Below are positions 8,477-15,152 of a stretch of DNA of 29,145 nucleotides, in pieces. A program made the translations under genes and the position numbers. Positions within the stretch are counted from its first letter, which is position 1. The number at the start of each line of letters is the position of its first letter. The stretch spans positions 1-29,145 of the forward strand of contig DASQWB010000108.1 of assembly GCA_035640455.1 (NCBI GenBank), written 5' to 3'. The stretch comes from AC-50 sp035640455 (GTDB lineage Bacteria; Actinomycetota; Thermoleophilia; Gaiellales; Gaiellaceae). Below the pieces are notes generated by a model, which was given only the letters and a program-made list of their open reading frames with translations, was not told where the DNA came from and made no database searches.

Positions 8477-8513
8477 CGCGCGGCGGAGTTAACCGACCTT
8501 TACGACATGGTCG

Positions 8514-9551
8514 CTATCTGTCGCCAGCGACCCAGAAGCCCGCGACGACGGCAGCGTAGACGGCGACGAGCAGGACCCCTTCCCAGCGGCGCGCCTTCCC
8601 GTCGTGGATCACGAAGCCGACGAAGACCGCCGCCGCGCCCATCGCGACGAGCTCGACCGGGCGGAACGCGAGCGAGAGTGCAGGGGTGACGGCGAAGGAG
8701 AGGAGCGCGACGGCAGGCGTGACCAAGAGCGCGACCTGCGCGCTCGACGAGACGGCGATCTCCGTCGCGAGGCGCACGTTCCCGCGGCGGGCGATGACGA
8801 TCGCGCCTCCGTGCTCGGCCGCGTTGCCGACGATCGCCACGATCACGGCCGAGACGAAGAACTCGGACAGGCCCGCCGCCTCGGCGAAGGCGTCGAGCGA
8901 GTGGACGAGGATCTCGCTGACGAACGCGGTCGCGGCCGTCGCGACTGCGAGGGTGGCGAGCGCGGCGGGTAACGACCAGCCGGTCGCGACCTCGCCCGAG
9001 GCGGCGTGCAGCCGGCGATGGCGGCGGAGGTTCGCGAGCGTGACGCCGACGTAGAGGGCGAGCAGCGCGAGCGAGACCGGAATCCCCGCCACCGCGAGCG
9101 AGTGCCGCTCGGGGTCGCCGTGGAAGCCGGCGACCGATGGGACGAGAAAGGCGAGGACGGCGACGACGACGAGCCCGAGCTGCGCGAGGAGCGACGCGCG
9201 GTCGAGCCGGCCCTCGCCGGCCGCAAAGAGCGCGACGCCGAGCACGAGGAGGATGTTCGAGACGACGCTGCCGGTGAGCGAGCCGCGGACGACGTTCGGG
9301 AGGTCGTCCGACACGGCAAGGAGCGCGATGATGAGCTCCGGCGCGTTGCCGAAGCTCGCGTTCAGGAAGCCGCCGATTCCCGGGCCGGTGTGCCCGGCAG
9401 CGTGCTCCGTCGCCTCGCCGATCAGCCAGGCGAGCGGAACGAGCGCCGCCGCGGCGAGGACGAACAGGGCGACGTCTCCCGCGTGCAGGAGGTCGGCCAT
9501 GAAGGTGACGGGCGCGAGGACGAGCGACGCCCACAGAAGCTTGCGCCCCAC
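8514..9551 (-). CDS. cax: Calcium/proton (cation) antiporter, CaCA/CAX family
   Basis: 345 residues, nearly all hydrophobic helices (about 10-11). Two signature alpha-repeats are clear: GGFLNASFGNAPELIIALLA in the first half and IVGNAAEHGGAIVIARRGN in the second. These carry the acidic residues that bind the exchanged cation, and GNA(P/A)E is the CAX hallmark. CAX proteins extrude Ca2+ (or Mn2+/Na+) from the cytosol using the proton gradient. The start is the GTG at 9551. The Met at residue 18 is a possible later start. The gene is monocistronic, with its 3' end 38 bases from the kinase cassette, and is divergent from the gene at 9648. Confidence 0.9.
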   Translation of the reverse strand: MGRKLLWASLVLAPVTFMADLLHAGDVALFVLAAAALVPLAWLIGEATEHAAGHTGPGIGGFLNASFGNAPELIIALLAVSDDLPNVVRGSLTGSVVSNILLVLGVALFAAGEGRLDRASLLAQLGLVVVAVLAFLVPSVAGFHGDPERHSLAVAGIPVSLALLALYVGVTLANLRRHRRLHAASGEVATGWSLPAALATLAVATAATAFVSEILVHSLDAFAEAAGLSEFFVSAVIVAIVGNAAEHGGAIVIARRGNVRLATEIAVSSSAQVALLVTPAVALLSFAVTPALSLAFRPVELVAMGAAAVFVGFVIHDGKARRWEGVLLVAVYAAVVAGFWVAGDR

Positions 9552-9612
9552 GAGGGCAGCAGCCTACCGGGCCGCTGCCGCGCCTACCCCACGGGGGCGG
9601 CGCTGTCAAGTC

Positions 9613-9641
9613 TTGCGGCCTTGTGCAGGGCACCTCACAAT
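9613..9641 (+). promoter_or_regulatory. Candidate promoter giving a near-leaderless transcript of the Cys-rich gene
   Basis: TTGCGG (9613-9618) and CACAAT (9636-9641) are separated by 17 bases. Initiation about 7 bases downstream would place the 5' end at the ATG at 9648. No ribosome binding site is visible upstream of that ATG, which fits leaderless translation, common in actinobacteria. Weak boxes; pattern evidence only. Confidence 0.3.
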
Positions 9642-9647
9642 TCCCAC

Positions 9648-10058
9648 ATGCAAACGCGGCGCGCCGAGGTGGTCACGGAGCTCCCGCTCCGGCCGCAGGA
9701 CGAGGTCGAGTGCCGCCGGTGCGAAGTCCACTGCGACAAGGTGGTGTACCCGGGGGCCTGCGTCGAGCGCGCGTGTCCGTTCCTCTACGCCTACGAGGAT
9801 CACGGGCACACGTTCGTCGGCTGCACGCAGAAGGTCTACGGCGTCGAGATCGACCTCGACCTGCTCCGCGCCGCCGAGTCGGGCGCCGGTGGCTTCGGCG
9901 CCGTGAAGGCGATCGGCCGGCCACTTCCGATGTGCTCGGTCGAGGTCGAGAGCTGCTACGAGAGCCGCGCCGACGAGCTCGGCTGCGTGAACCCCGAGTT
10001 CTCCGAGCTGCCGGTCGGCGAGCCGACCTTCCGCGTCTTCGCGACGATCCCCGGCTAA
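9648..10058 (+). CDS. Cysteine-rich cytosolic protein of unknown function
   Basis: 136 residues from ATG 9648. Nine cysteines are spread in pairs: CRRCEVHC (about 22-29), a C..4..C pair (GACVERAC), GC at about 65, MC and SC near 102 and 109, and LGC at about 120. No signal peptide or membrane helix is present. The pattern suggests a metal site (zinc or iron-sulfur), but the spacing fits no family I can name. An open frame extends far upstream through the divergent exchanger gene, but that part is antisense to it and is discarded. The gene is convergent with the MFS transporter gene. Confidence 0.75.
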   Translation: MQTRRAEVVTELPLRPQDEVECRRCEVHCDKVVYPGACVERACPFLYAYEDHGHTFVGCTQKVYGVEIDLDLLRAAESGAGGFGAVKAIGRPLPMCSVEVESCYESRADELGCVNPEFSELPVGEPTFRVFATIPG

Positions 10059-10111
10059 CCACCCGCGGTAGGTGGCACCCGCTGGAGCGGGCCGGCCGGC
10101 TCGTCCCCGTC

Positions 10112-10125
10112 GTGCACTAGTGCAC
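10112..10125. repeat. 14-bp perfect palindrome / tandem octamer
   Basis: GTGCACTAGTGCAC is its own reverse complement. Read directly it is also part of a tandem TGCACTAG-TGCACTAG (10113-10128). It lies 54 bases after the stop at 10058 in a 204-base convergent gap. It could be an operator or a chance duplication. Confidence 0.45.
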
Positions 10126-10159
10126 TAGGAATCTTCGGCGGGCGGACGCAGCGCGACCG

Positions 10160-10234
10160 AGGCGCCGCTTGCGGCGCCGTTCTCAGGACGTGCAGGCTCA
10201 GCCTGCGCGTCCGTCTGCAATGACCGGTCGACAC
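10160..10234 (-). repeat. Dispersed structured element, copy C (3' of the MFS gene)
   Basis: On the minus strand: box 1 GTGTCGACCGGTC, spacer, CAGACGG, then hairpin 1 with upper stem GCAGGC/GCCTGC around TGA and lower stem GACG/CGTC, then CCTGA, then hairpin 2 GGCGCCG-CAAG-CGGCGCC. The order and spacing match copies A (16420-16493) and B (22946-23019). It begins 28 bases after the MFS stop codon and has the same orientation as that gene. No T-tract follows. Confidence 0.8.
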
Positions 10235-10262
10235 GACGTCGGGCCGATGGCCTTCCTCCTGG

Positions 10263-11417
10263 TTACCGCTCCGCGAGCGGCCGCAACACGACGAACCCGC
10301 CGAGCGGACAGAGCGCGACGACGAGGAAGCCGAGCCGCCAGGAGGTCGCGGCGACGAGTGCCGCGAAGGCGATCGGGACGACGATCGAGCCGAGCGCGAG
10401 CGCGGTCTGCTGGATGCCGATCGCGGCGCCGCTCCGCGCCGTTCCTGCCCGCTCGGCGGCGGCCGTGTAGGACAGGCCGTTCCAGGACAGGCCGAGGGTC
10501 CCGGCGACGAGCAGCGCCGGGACGAGCAGCCAGGCGCTCGCGTCGACGAGCGCCGCCGACAGGGCGACCGCCGCCGCGAGCGCCGCGCCGATCCGCCGCA
10601 GCGGAACTATGCGCGCCCGCAGCCGGTCCGACCAGCCGCCGACGCCGATGCGCGCGACGCCTCCGAGCACCTGCATCACCGCGAGGACGGCCGCCGCGGC
10701 GCCGTTCGAGAACCCACGCGCCTGGTGCAGGAAGAGGACGACGAAGCCGATCAGCGCGAACTGCGCCGCTAGGTAAAGCATGCTCCCGCCGCAGAGCAGC
10801 CAGAGCCGCCCGTCGCGGAGCGGGTGTGCGATCTCGCCCTCGATGTCGTCGGCCGGGGCGTCGCGGAGGAGCGCCACCCCGATGGCGGCGCCGAGCCACG
10901 CTCCGATCGCGAGCGCGACGAACGACCATCGCAATCCCGGCCCTGTCGCGAGCGCCGGCAGGACGACCGCGGCAACCGCGCCCCCGAGCGGCACCGCCGT
11001 CTGCCGGATGCCGAGCGCCAGGCCACGCTCGTCCGGCCCGAACCAGCTCATCACAGCCCGGCCGCTCGCCGACTGGACGCAGCCGCCGAAGGCGCCCGAC
11101 AGCGCGAGCAGGGCGACGAGCGCGCCGTAGCTGCCCACGAACGCCGCGCCGACGAGGGCGGCGCCCGATCCCGTGAGCCCGAGCGCGATCGTCGTCCGCT
11201 CGCCGATCCGGTCGGCGAGGATCCCCCACGGCAGGAGCGTGACGACGAGGCCGATGCTCACGGCCCCGAGCACGACGCCCACCTGCGCGAGGCTGAGGTC
11301 GTAGCGGTGCTGGATGGGCGGAGCGATCGAAGGAAGGCCGACGAGGGACGCGGAGAAGGTCGCCTGCGCGAAGACGCCCGCCCCGAGGATCGTCCAGCGG
11401 TACCGGTCGCCGCTCAG
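10263..11417 (-). CDS. MFS transporter, probable CTG start overlapping the nfo stop
   Basis: A 12-helix major facilitator. The characteristic loop after helix 2 reads GILADRIGERTT, and a second, weaker copy (GGWSDRLRARIVPL) lies in the second half, as expected for the duplicated MFS fold. The first ATG/GTG/TTG in frame is GTG 11282. But a full first helix (WTILGAGVFAQATFSASLVG) and the following loop are encoded upstream in the same frame, which has no standard start codon. The most economical start is CTG at 11415-11417, which shares CTGA with the nfo stop codon (or CTG at 11423). AAGGAG lies upstream, within nfo. This gives about 384 residues, normal for the family. The substrate is unknown. 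It probably forms an operon with nfo. Confidence 0.8.
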   Translation of the reverse strand: MSGDRYRWTILGAGVFAQATFSASLVGLPSIAPPIQHRYDLSLAQVGVVLGAVSIGLVVTLLPWGILADRIGERTTIALGLTGSGAALVGAAFVGSYGALVALLALSGAFGGCVQSASGRAVMSWFGPDERGLALGIRQTAVPLGGAVAAVVLPALATGPGLRWSFVALAIGAWLGAAIGVALLRDAPADDIEGEIAHPLRDGRLWLLCGGSMLYLAAQFALIGFVVLFLHQARGFSNGAAAAVLAVMQVLGGVARIGVGGWSDRLRARIVPLRRIGAALAAAVALSAALVDASAWLLVPALLVAGTLGLSWNGLSYTAAAERAGTARSGAAIGIQQTALALGSIVVPIAFAALVAATSWRLGFLVVALCPLGGFVVLRPLAER

Positions 11418-12262
11418 GTCCAGCGCGCGTGCAGCTCCTTGAGCTTGCGCACCTCGTCGGCGTCCGGCCCCTTGTTGTCCTTGCCCGGCACCTCGAGCAG
11501 CGCGGGGAGGCCCTGCAAGCGTGGGTGCGAGAGGAAGACGCCGAGCTCCTCGCCGAGCAGGCCGTCGCCGATGTTCGCGTGCCGATCGCGGTTGGAGGCG
11601 AGCGGCGCGGCCGAGTCGTTCACGTGCAGGGCGCGGAGCCGCTCGAGGCCGATCCGCGTGTCGAGGTCGCGGACGAGCGCGTCCAGCTCGTCACGCGAGG
11701 TCACGTCCACACCGGACACGAAGAGGTGGCACGAGTCGAGGCAGATCCCGAGCCGGGGATGGGCGTCGAGCGCCTCGAAGATCGTCGCCAGCTCGTCGAG
11801 CGAGCGGCCGATCGTGCCGCCCGCGCCGGCCGAGTTCTCCATCAGGAACCAGGTCGTGTCGGTGCAGAGGTCGAGGAGCCCGCGCATCGCGTCGACGACC
11901 CGCTCGATGCCCGCCTCGAAGCCTGCGCCGAGGTGCGAGCCGATGTGGAAGACGACCCCGTCGGCGTCGATCGCACACGCGACCTCGATCGTGTTCCGGA
12001 GCGACGCGACCGACTTCTCGTAGAGATCGTCGTTCGGGCTCGCGAGGTTGACGAGGTAGAGCGCGTGGCAGATGACGGCGCCGATTCCGGCCTCGGCGCG
12101 TCCTTCCTTGAAGCGCTCGAAGGTCTCCGGCTTGTGGTTCGTCGGCCGCCATGTCCGCGGGCTCTGCGTGAAGACCTGAACCGCGTCGCAGCCGAAGCTC
12201 TCGGCCCGGTCGATCGCCGTGTGGATCCCGCCGGACGAAGAGACATGTGCGCCGAAGAGCAC
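11414..12262 (-). CDS. nfo: Endonuclease IV (AP endonuclease)
   Basis: 282 residues from GTG 12262. Upstream codons in the same frame read as non-coding. The protein starts at LFGAHVSSSGG, the invariant first strand of endonuclease IV. Zinc-ligand motifs of the TIM barrel follow: the histidine of ICHALYLVNLASP, HIGSHLGAG, the Glu of LMENSAGAGGTIG, CLDSCHLFVSG, LHVNDSAAPLASNRDRHANIGDG and a closing LLEVPG. The enzyme cuts DNA at abasic sites in base-excision repair, using three zinc ions. The family call is certain. The MFS gene overlaps its stop codon. Confidence 0.96.
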   Translation of the reverse strand: MLFGAHVSSSGGIHTAIDRAESFGCDAVQVFTQSPRTWRPTNHKPETFERFKEGRAEAGIGAVICHALYLVNLASPNDDLYEKSVASLRNTIEVACAIDADGVVFHIGSHLGAGFEAGIERVVDAMRGLLDLCTDTTWFLMENSAGAGGTIGRSLDELATIFEALDAHPRLGICLDSCHLFVSGVDVTSRDELDALVRDLDTRIGLERLRALHVNDSAAPLASNRDRHANIGDGLLGEELGVFLSHPRLQGLPALLEVPGKDNKGPDADEVRKLKELHARWT

Positions 12263-12344
12263 GCGCTCACCGTAACCACCCTTTTCGGTGTGTCCCGGGG
12301 CGGGTCCGACGCAGGCACGAAAGGACATGGCGCTTTCAGGCATG

Positions 12345-12373
12345 TTGACACTCGGCCCGCATTGGCCGATACT
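12345..12373 (+). promoter_or_regulatory. Sigma-70-type promoter of the Mau-like island
   Basis: TTGACA (12345-12350), a spacer of exactly 17 bases, then GATACT (12368-12373). The -35 is perfect and the -10 matches 4 of 6. Transcription would start near 12380, 36 bases before the GTG at 12416, and the leader contains an AGGGGAAA ribosome binding site. This is the best-looking promoter in the window and lies in the divergent gap to nfo. Confidence 0.7.
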
Positions 12374-12415
12374 GCTTGCCAGGAGGTGCGGAAGTCGCAC
12401 CCGGGATAGGGGAAA

Positions 12416-12867
12416 GTGGTGACGGTCGCGGTGATCGCCGCTCAGGTGGCTCTTGGCGCGATCCTCGCAGTGGCCGGGGCGGCAAAGGTGTGGGCCCCCG
12501 CTCCGTTCCAAGCAGTTCTCCTGACCAGTGGTCTGCCAGTCGCTTGGGCGCGGTTTGCCGCGACTGCCGTCCCCGCCGCTGAGATCGCCACGCGATCGCG
12601 CTCTTCAGCGTAGGCGGACTGGCACTCCGGGTGACCTTCGCGCTCGCGAGTGCTCTATCTCTTGCTTGGCGGTCGATCACAAGAGGCGCGCTACTCGCCA
12701 CCATCGCCGGATGGTGCGCTGCATCGGGAGGTGGACTTTACGACGGAATATCAATCTATTCTATCGTGGTAGGAACGGTGCTTGTCGCCTTCGTTACTGC
12801 TGTTGTGGTAATGCGCCGCATCCGCCCCGTGCTGGTCGTTACGGAACGAGACTTCGAAAGTTCGTAA
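12416..12867 (+). pseudogene. MauE-like membrane protein, broken by a single frameshift
   Basis: Two frames together make one MauE/DoxX-like protein. The first (12416-12591) gives a helix and the family-typical segment AVAGAAKVW then LPVAWARFAATAVPAAEIA. The second (12592-12867) resumes with AIALFSVGGLALRVTFALASALSLAW and ends in two more helices and a short cytosolic tail, followed by TAA. Between codons GCC (12587-12589) and GCG (12592) only two bases, AC, remain, so one base is missing. Without repair the product stops at 12613. MauE proteins are four-helix redox partners that help form disulfides in methylamine dehydrogenase. The usual Cys-x-Cys-Phe-Gly is not seen here; only WCAASGGG occupies that place. 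This is either a real mutation or a sequencing error. Confidence 0.65.
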
Positions 12868-12879
12868 GCGGGAGAAAGT

Positions 12880-13488
12880 ATGAGCAGCCTAGTCTTGGTC
12901 TCGCACCTTGCGCTGTGGTTACTCCTCATGATGAATTTTCTTCTTGTTCTCACCCTCTATCGACATTTCGGGCTCATGTCTCTTGGAACGCTGGAGGGTG
13001 TACAGCGTGACGGACTTGCGGTGGGAGATCGAACAGTAGCGATCATCGGCGTGAAACCGAATGGGCTTGACGGGAGTTGGAGTCCATCGCCGACGCGGCC
13101 GAGTCTCTTGCTGTTCGCCGCTCCTGATTGCGAACCATGTCGAGCCGTGTTTCCCGATATCAATGAACTTGCCGACACCGGCGACATGGACGTCGCCGTT
13201 GTCACAGACGGCCCGCAGGAACAAGCAGAGGCCTTGGGAAAGCACATCACCAGTAACAACATAACCGTCTTGGCTGATGATGCATCTGGGGCGTTCGGCA
13301 ATTATCGAGTACGTGTCACGCCGTTTGCGTTCGTCATCGGCGAGGATGGACGTGTGCGGGCGAAAGGACTTTGCAACGATCCACTCCGCATACGAGAGCT
13401 TCTAGATGCTGCCGGCCTCGTAGCGCCAATGGAACTGACATCGCACATGACGCGCTCCACCCGCAACGGGGAGAAGGAGGAGGTATGA
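12880..13488 (+). CDS. Membrane-anchored thioredoxin-like protein, MauD-like
   Basis: 202 residues from ATG 12880 with a GGGAGAAA ribosome binding site. Residues 5-27 are one transmembrane helix. The rest is a thioredoxin-fold domain outside the membrane. Residues 76-87 read LLLFAAPDCEPC, giving the redox pair C84-x-x-C87 (CEPC) at the expected position. VTP at 146-148 supplies the cis-proline, and FVIGEDGRV is the usual following strand. This is the layout of MauD, needed for correct disulfides in the methylamine dehydrogenase small subunit. It lies 12 bases after the MauE-like gene. Its TGA overlaps the ATG of the cysteine-rich gene (ATGA), so partner and presumed substrate are made together. 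Lower GC than the neighbours outside the island. Confidence 0.8.
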   Translation: MSSLVLVSHLALWLLLMMNFLLVLTLYRHFGLMSLGTLEGVQRDGLAVGDRTVAIIGVKPNGLDGSWSPSPTRPSLLLFAAPDCEPCRAVFPDINELADTGDMDVAVVTDGPQEQAEALGKHITSNNITVLADDASGAFGNYRVRVTPFAFVIGEDGRVRAKGLCNDPLRIRELLDAAGLVAPMELTSHMTRSTRNGEKEEV

Positions 13489-13934
13489 CCACCATCGCTC
13501 GAGCAACGGAAGAGGTCGCCCGTCGCATTGATCGCCGAAAGTTCCTGCGCCGAACCGCGGCTGCCGTGTTTAGCTTCACCGTCGGTGGCGCAGTAGCAGG
13601 CATCCGTGCGCCTGCCGCCTGGGCGACCCATTGCGACTTTACGGATGACGCATGCCAATGCGGTCCGCTCAACGGACAGTATTGCGTTGGCTGCCGCGAT
13701 GCTGCATGTCCATCAAATTGCACGGCGCACATGGGCCATTGTCCAGCTGGTCCCGATTACCAATGCTGGTGCACGAAAATGTGTTGTTTCAATTGCAGCA
13801 ATCCTAGCGCGTCGTTCTGCGGACACTACAAATGCTGTGATTGCGACTGTCCTCTCGGCGTCGGCTGTACATGTCGTGCGTTCACGTATAGCTGCCGATC
13901 GACTGCGAATACTCTCGCCCCTCCGTGCTGCTAA
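13485..13934 (+). CDS. Tat-exported protein with 23 cysteines, presumed target of the MauDE-like pair
   Basis: 149 residues from ATG 13485, with AGGAGG just upstream and a 4-base overlap with the redoxin gene. Residues 16-23 read DRRKFLRR, a twin-arginine signal, then a hydrophobic region and cleavage near AWA-TH (47/48). The mature part of about 102 residues holds 23 cysteines, many in CxC, CxxC and CC arrangements (QCWC, MCCFNC, KCCDCDC, GCTC, PPCC). Tat export implies that it folds, perhaps with a cofactor, before leaving the cytosol. Methylamine dehydrogenase light chain is also Tat-exported, disulfide-rich and MauDE-dependent. However, the mature protein here has one tryptophan, so it cannot form tryptophan tryptophylquinone. 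Function unknown. It could be a metal- or cluster-binding or heavily disulfide-bonded secreted protein. Confidence 0.8.
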   Translation: MTTIARATEEVARRIDRRKFLRRTAAAVFSFTVGGAVAGIRAPAAWATHCDFTDDACQCGPLNGQYCVGCRDAACPSNCTAHMGHCPAGPDYQCWCTKMCCFNCSNPSASFCGHYKCCDCDCPLGVGCTCRAFTYSCRSTANTLAPPCC

Positions 13935-14022
13935 CCGCTCAAATGGAATTCTTGCGCTTAGAAGCTTTTGCGATCGCAGCTGCATGTGGATTCTCAGCGC
14001 CCAGGCCCCGTGAACGATCAAC

Positions 14023-14592
14023 ATGGCAATCGCCATGACGGTTTCAGGTGGAAACCGACGGCAGCAGTTGAAAGTGATTCTCGCGCACCTCGTCGGTGCT
14101 GCGGCCGGCGGTGCGTGCATGGGTCTCTTCTGTGGTGTCATTGGAGCCGGCCTCGGCCTGGCACGCTTCGACCTCGGAATCCTCATTTTCGCGGTTGTCG
14201 CGATTCTGGCCGTGTCCCGGCAGAAGCGTGGTCGGTCTGTCGGCCGGACGTGTCAAGTACCTCGAACGTGGGGCCGGATCCGAACCAGCTACAGCGTTCT
14301 CTTTCGATGGGGGTGGCTATTGGGCTTCGGCTTCGCGACTCTCATACCGTATCCAGCATTCCTTCTGGTTCCGGTCGCCGAGTCGCTCGTCCCGGTCCGG
14401 GACGCCGTGTTGGTCGGTGCGATCTTCGGGCTGGTCCGCCAGAGCGTGATCATCTGGCCATTGGTCGCTGCGAGAGAGCCTCGTGAAGCAATGAACCTCC
14501 TTCCAGCGATGCGTCGTTACGGACGGGTTCTCGACTTCAGCCTTCCTACCTGCGTTCTCGCCGGCTTGGTGCTTAATTCATTCACAACGTGA
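14023..14592 (+). CDS. Multi-helix membrane protein of the Mau-like island, unrecognised
   Basis: 189 residues from ATG 14023 (Met at 14035 is an alternative; no clear ribosome binding site for either). Four to five hydrophobic segments: about 20-44 (with two cysteines in GGACMGLFCG), 50-63, 95-120, 126-150 and the C-terminus. A basic loop (RQKRGRSVGRTCQVPRTWGRIR) lies between the second and third. The gene is about 90 bases downstream of the cysteine-rich gene on the same strand and overlaps the next gene by GTGA. The two membrane-located cysteines might link it to the redox theme, but it does not look like DsbD/CcdA. I do not recognise a family. Confidence 0.65.
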   Translation: MAIAMTVSGGNRRQQLKVILAHLVGAAAGGACMGLFCGVIGAGLGLARFDLGILIFAVVAILAVSRQKRGRSVGRTCQVPRTWGRIRTSYSVLFRWGWLLGFGFATLIPYPAFLLVPVAESLVPVRDAVLVGAIFGLVRQSVIIWPLVAAREPREAMNLLPAMRRYGRVLDFSLPTCVLAGLVLNSFTT

Positions 14593-15128
14593 GAATCGGT
14601 CTCCATCCTCCTCGTGTGCGTTCGGTGCGCGCTGTCTTAGCCGCAACAGCTTTGGCGGTCGTTGTCGCTGGCTCTTTCACGCTCGCCCTAGGCGGGTCGA
14701 ATCGTTCCAGCTGCGGTCCCGCCCATCCATTGCCCGAGCAGGGAAAAAGCTACGACCTGCCACGTCTGGGACCGCTCGCGCTCCAGGCCGGCTTCCGGAG
14801 TGACTTTGTCCTCGGCTACCCCTACAAGGTCGGCATCACCCGCTACGACACGTCACACGCGACCATCGAGCTTCGCGGCTGGCGCTGCGACGATCACCGA
14901 CCTCTTCACTTTCTCTACCACGGTCTCCGACTGCCCAAGCCGCCGTTGACGGCGGCAGAGTTGCAGCGCCTCGAAAGTCCCGTCGGTCGGCTGCGGTGGT
15001 ATCAGGCGCCGGAGGGCCAGTCCCTGCTCATCTACGCGGGCTACATGCTCTTCTGGGCCCACGGAGACTGGAAGATCGAGGCCAGCGCCGGCGGGGAGGT
15101 CCTCGGCGAGCTGGTACTCCGCATGTAG
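14589..15128 (+). CDS. Exported or membrane-anchored protein, function unknown
   Basis: 179 residues from GTG 14589, overlapping the previous stop as GTGA. A hydrophobic segment at about 16-34 follows a basic N-terminus (a signal peptide or anchor). The extracytoplasmic part has two cysteines (C42, and C81-like in GWRCDDH), aromatic-rich stretches (LLIYAGYMLFWAHGDWKIEAS) and no motif I know. Coupling to the upstream membrane protein suggests that they act together. Its stop is 24 bases before the gltX start. Confidence 0.65.
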   Translation: MRIGLHPPRVRSVRAVLAATALAVVVAGSFTLALGGSNRSSCGPAHPLPEQGKSYDLPRLGPLALQAGFRSDFVLGYPYKVGITRYDTSHATIELRGWRCDDHRPLHFLYHGLRLPKPPLTAAELQRLESPVGRLRWYQAPEGQSLLIYAGYMLFWAHGDWKIEASAGGEVLGELVLRM

Positions 15129-15152
15129 CTGGCGCACTTAGCATTGGCGGCA

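Noticed and set aside
13485..13934. Cysteine-rich Tat protein as methylamine dehydrogenase light chain
   Set aside because: The mature sequence has one tryptophan, while TTQ needs two, and no MauB or MauG gene is nearby.
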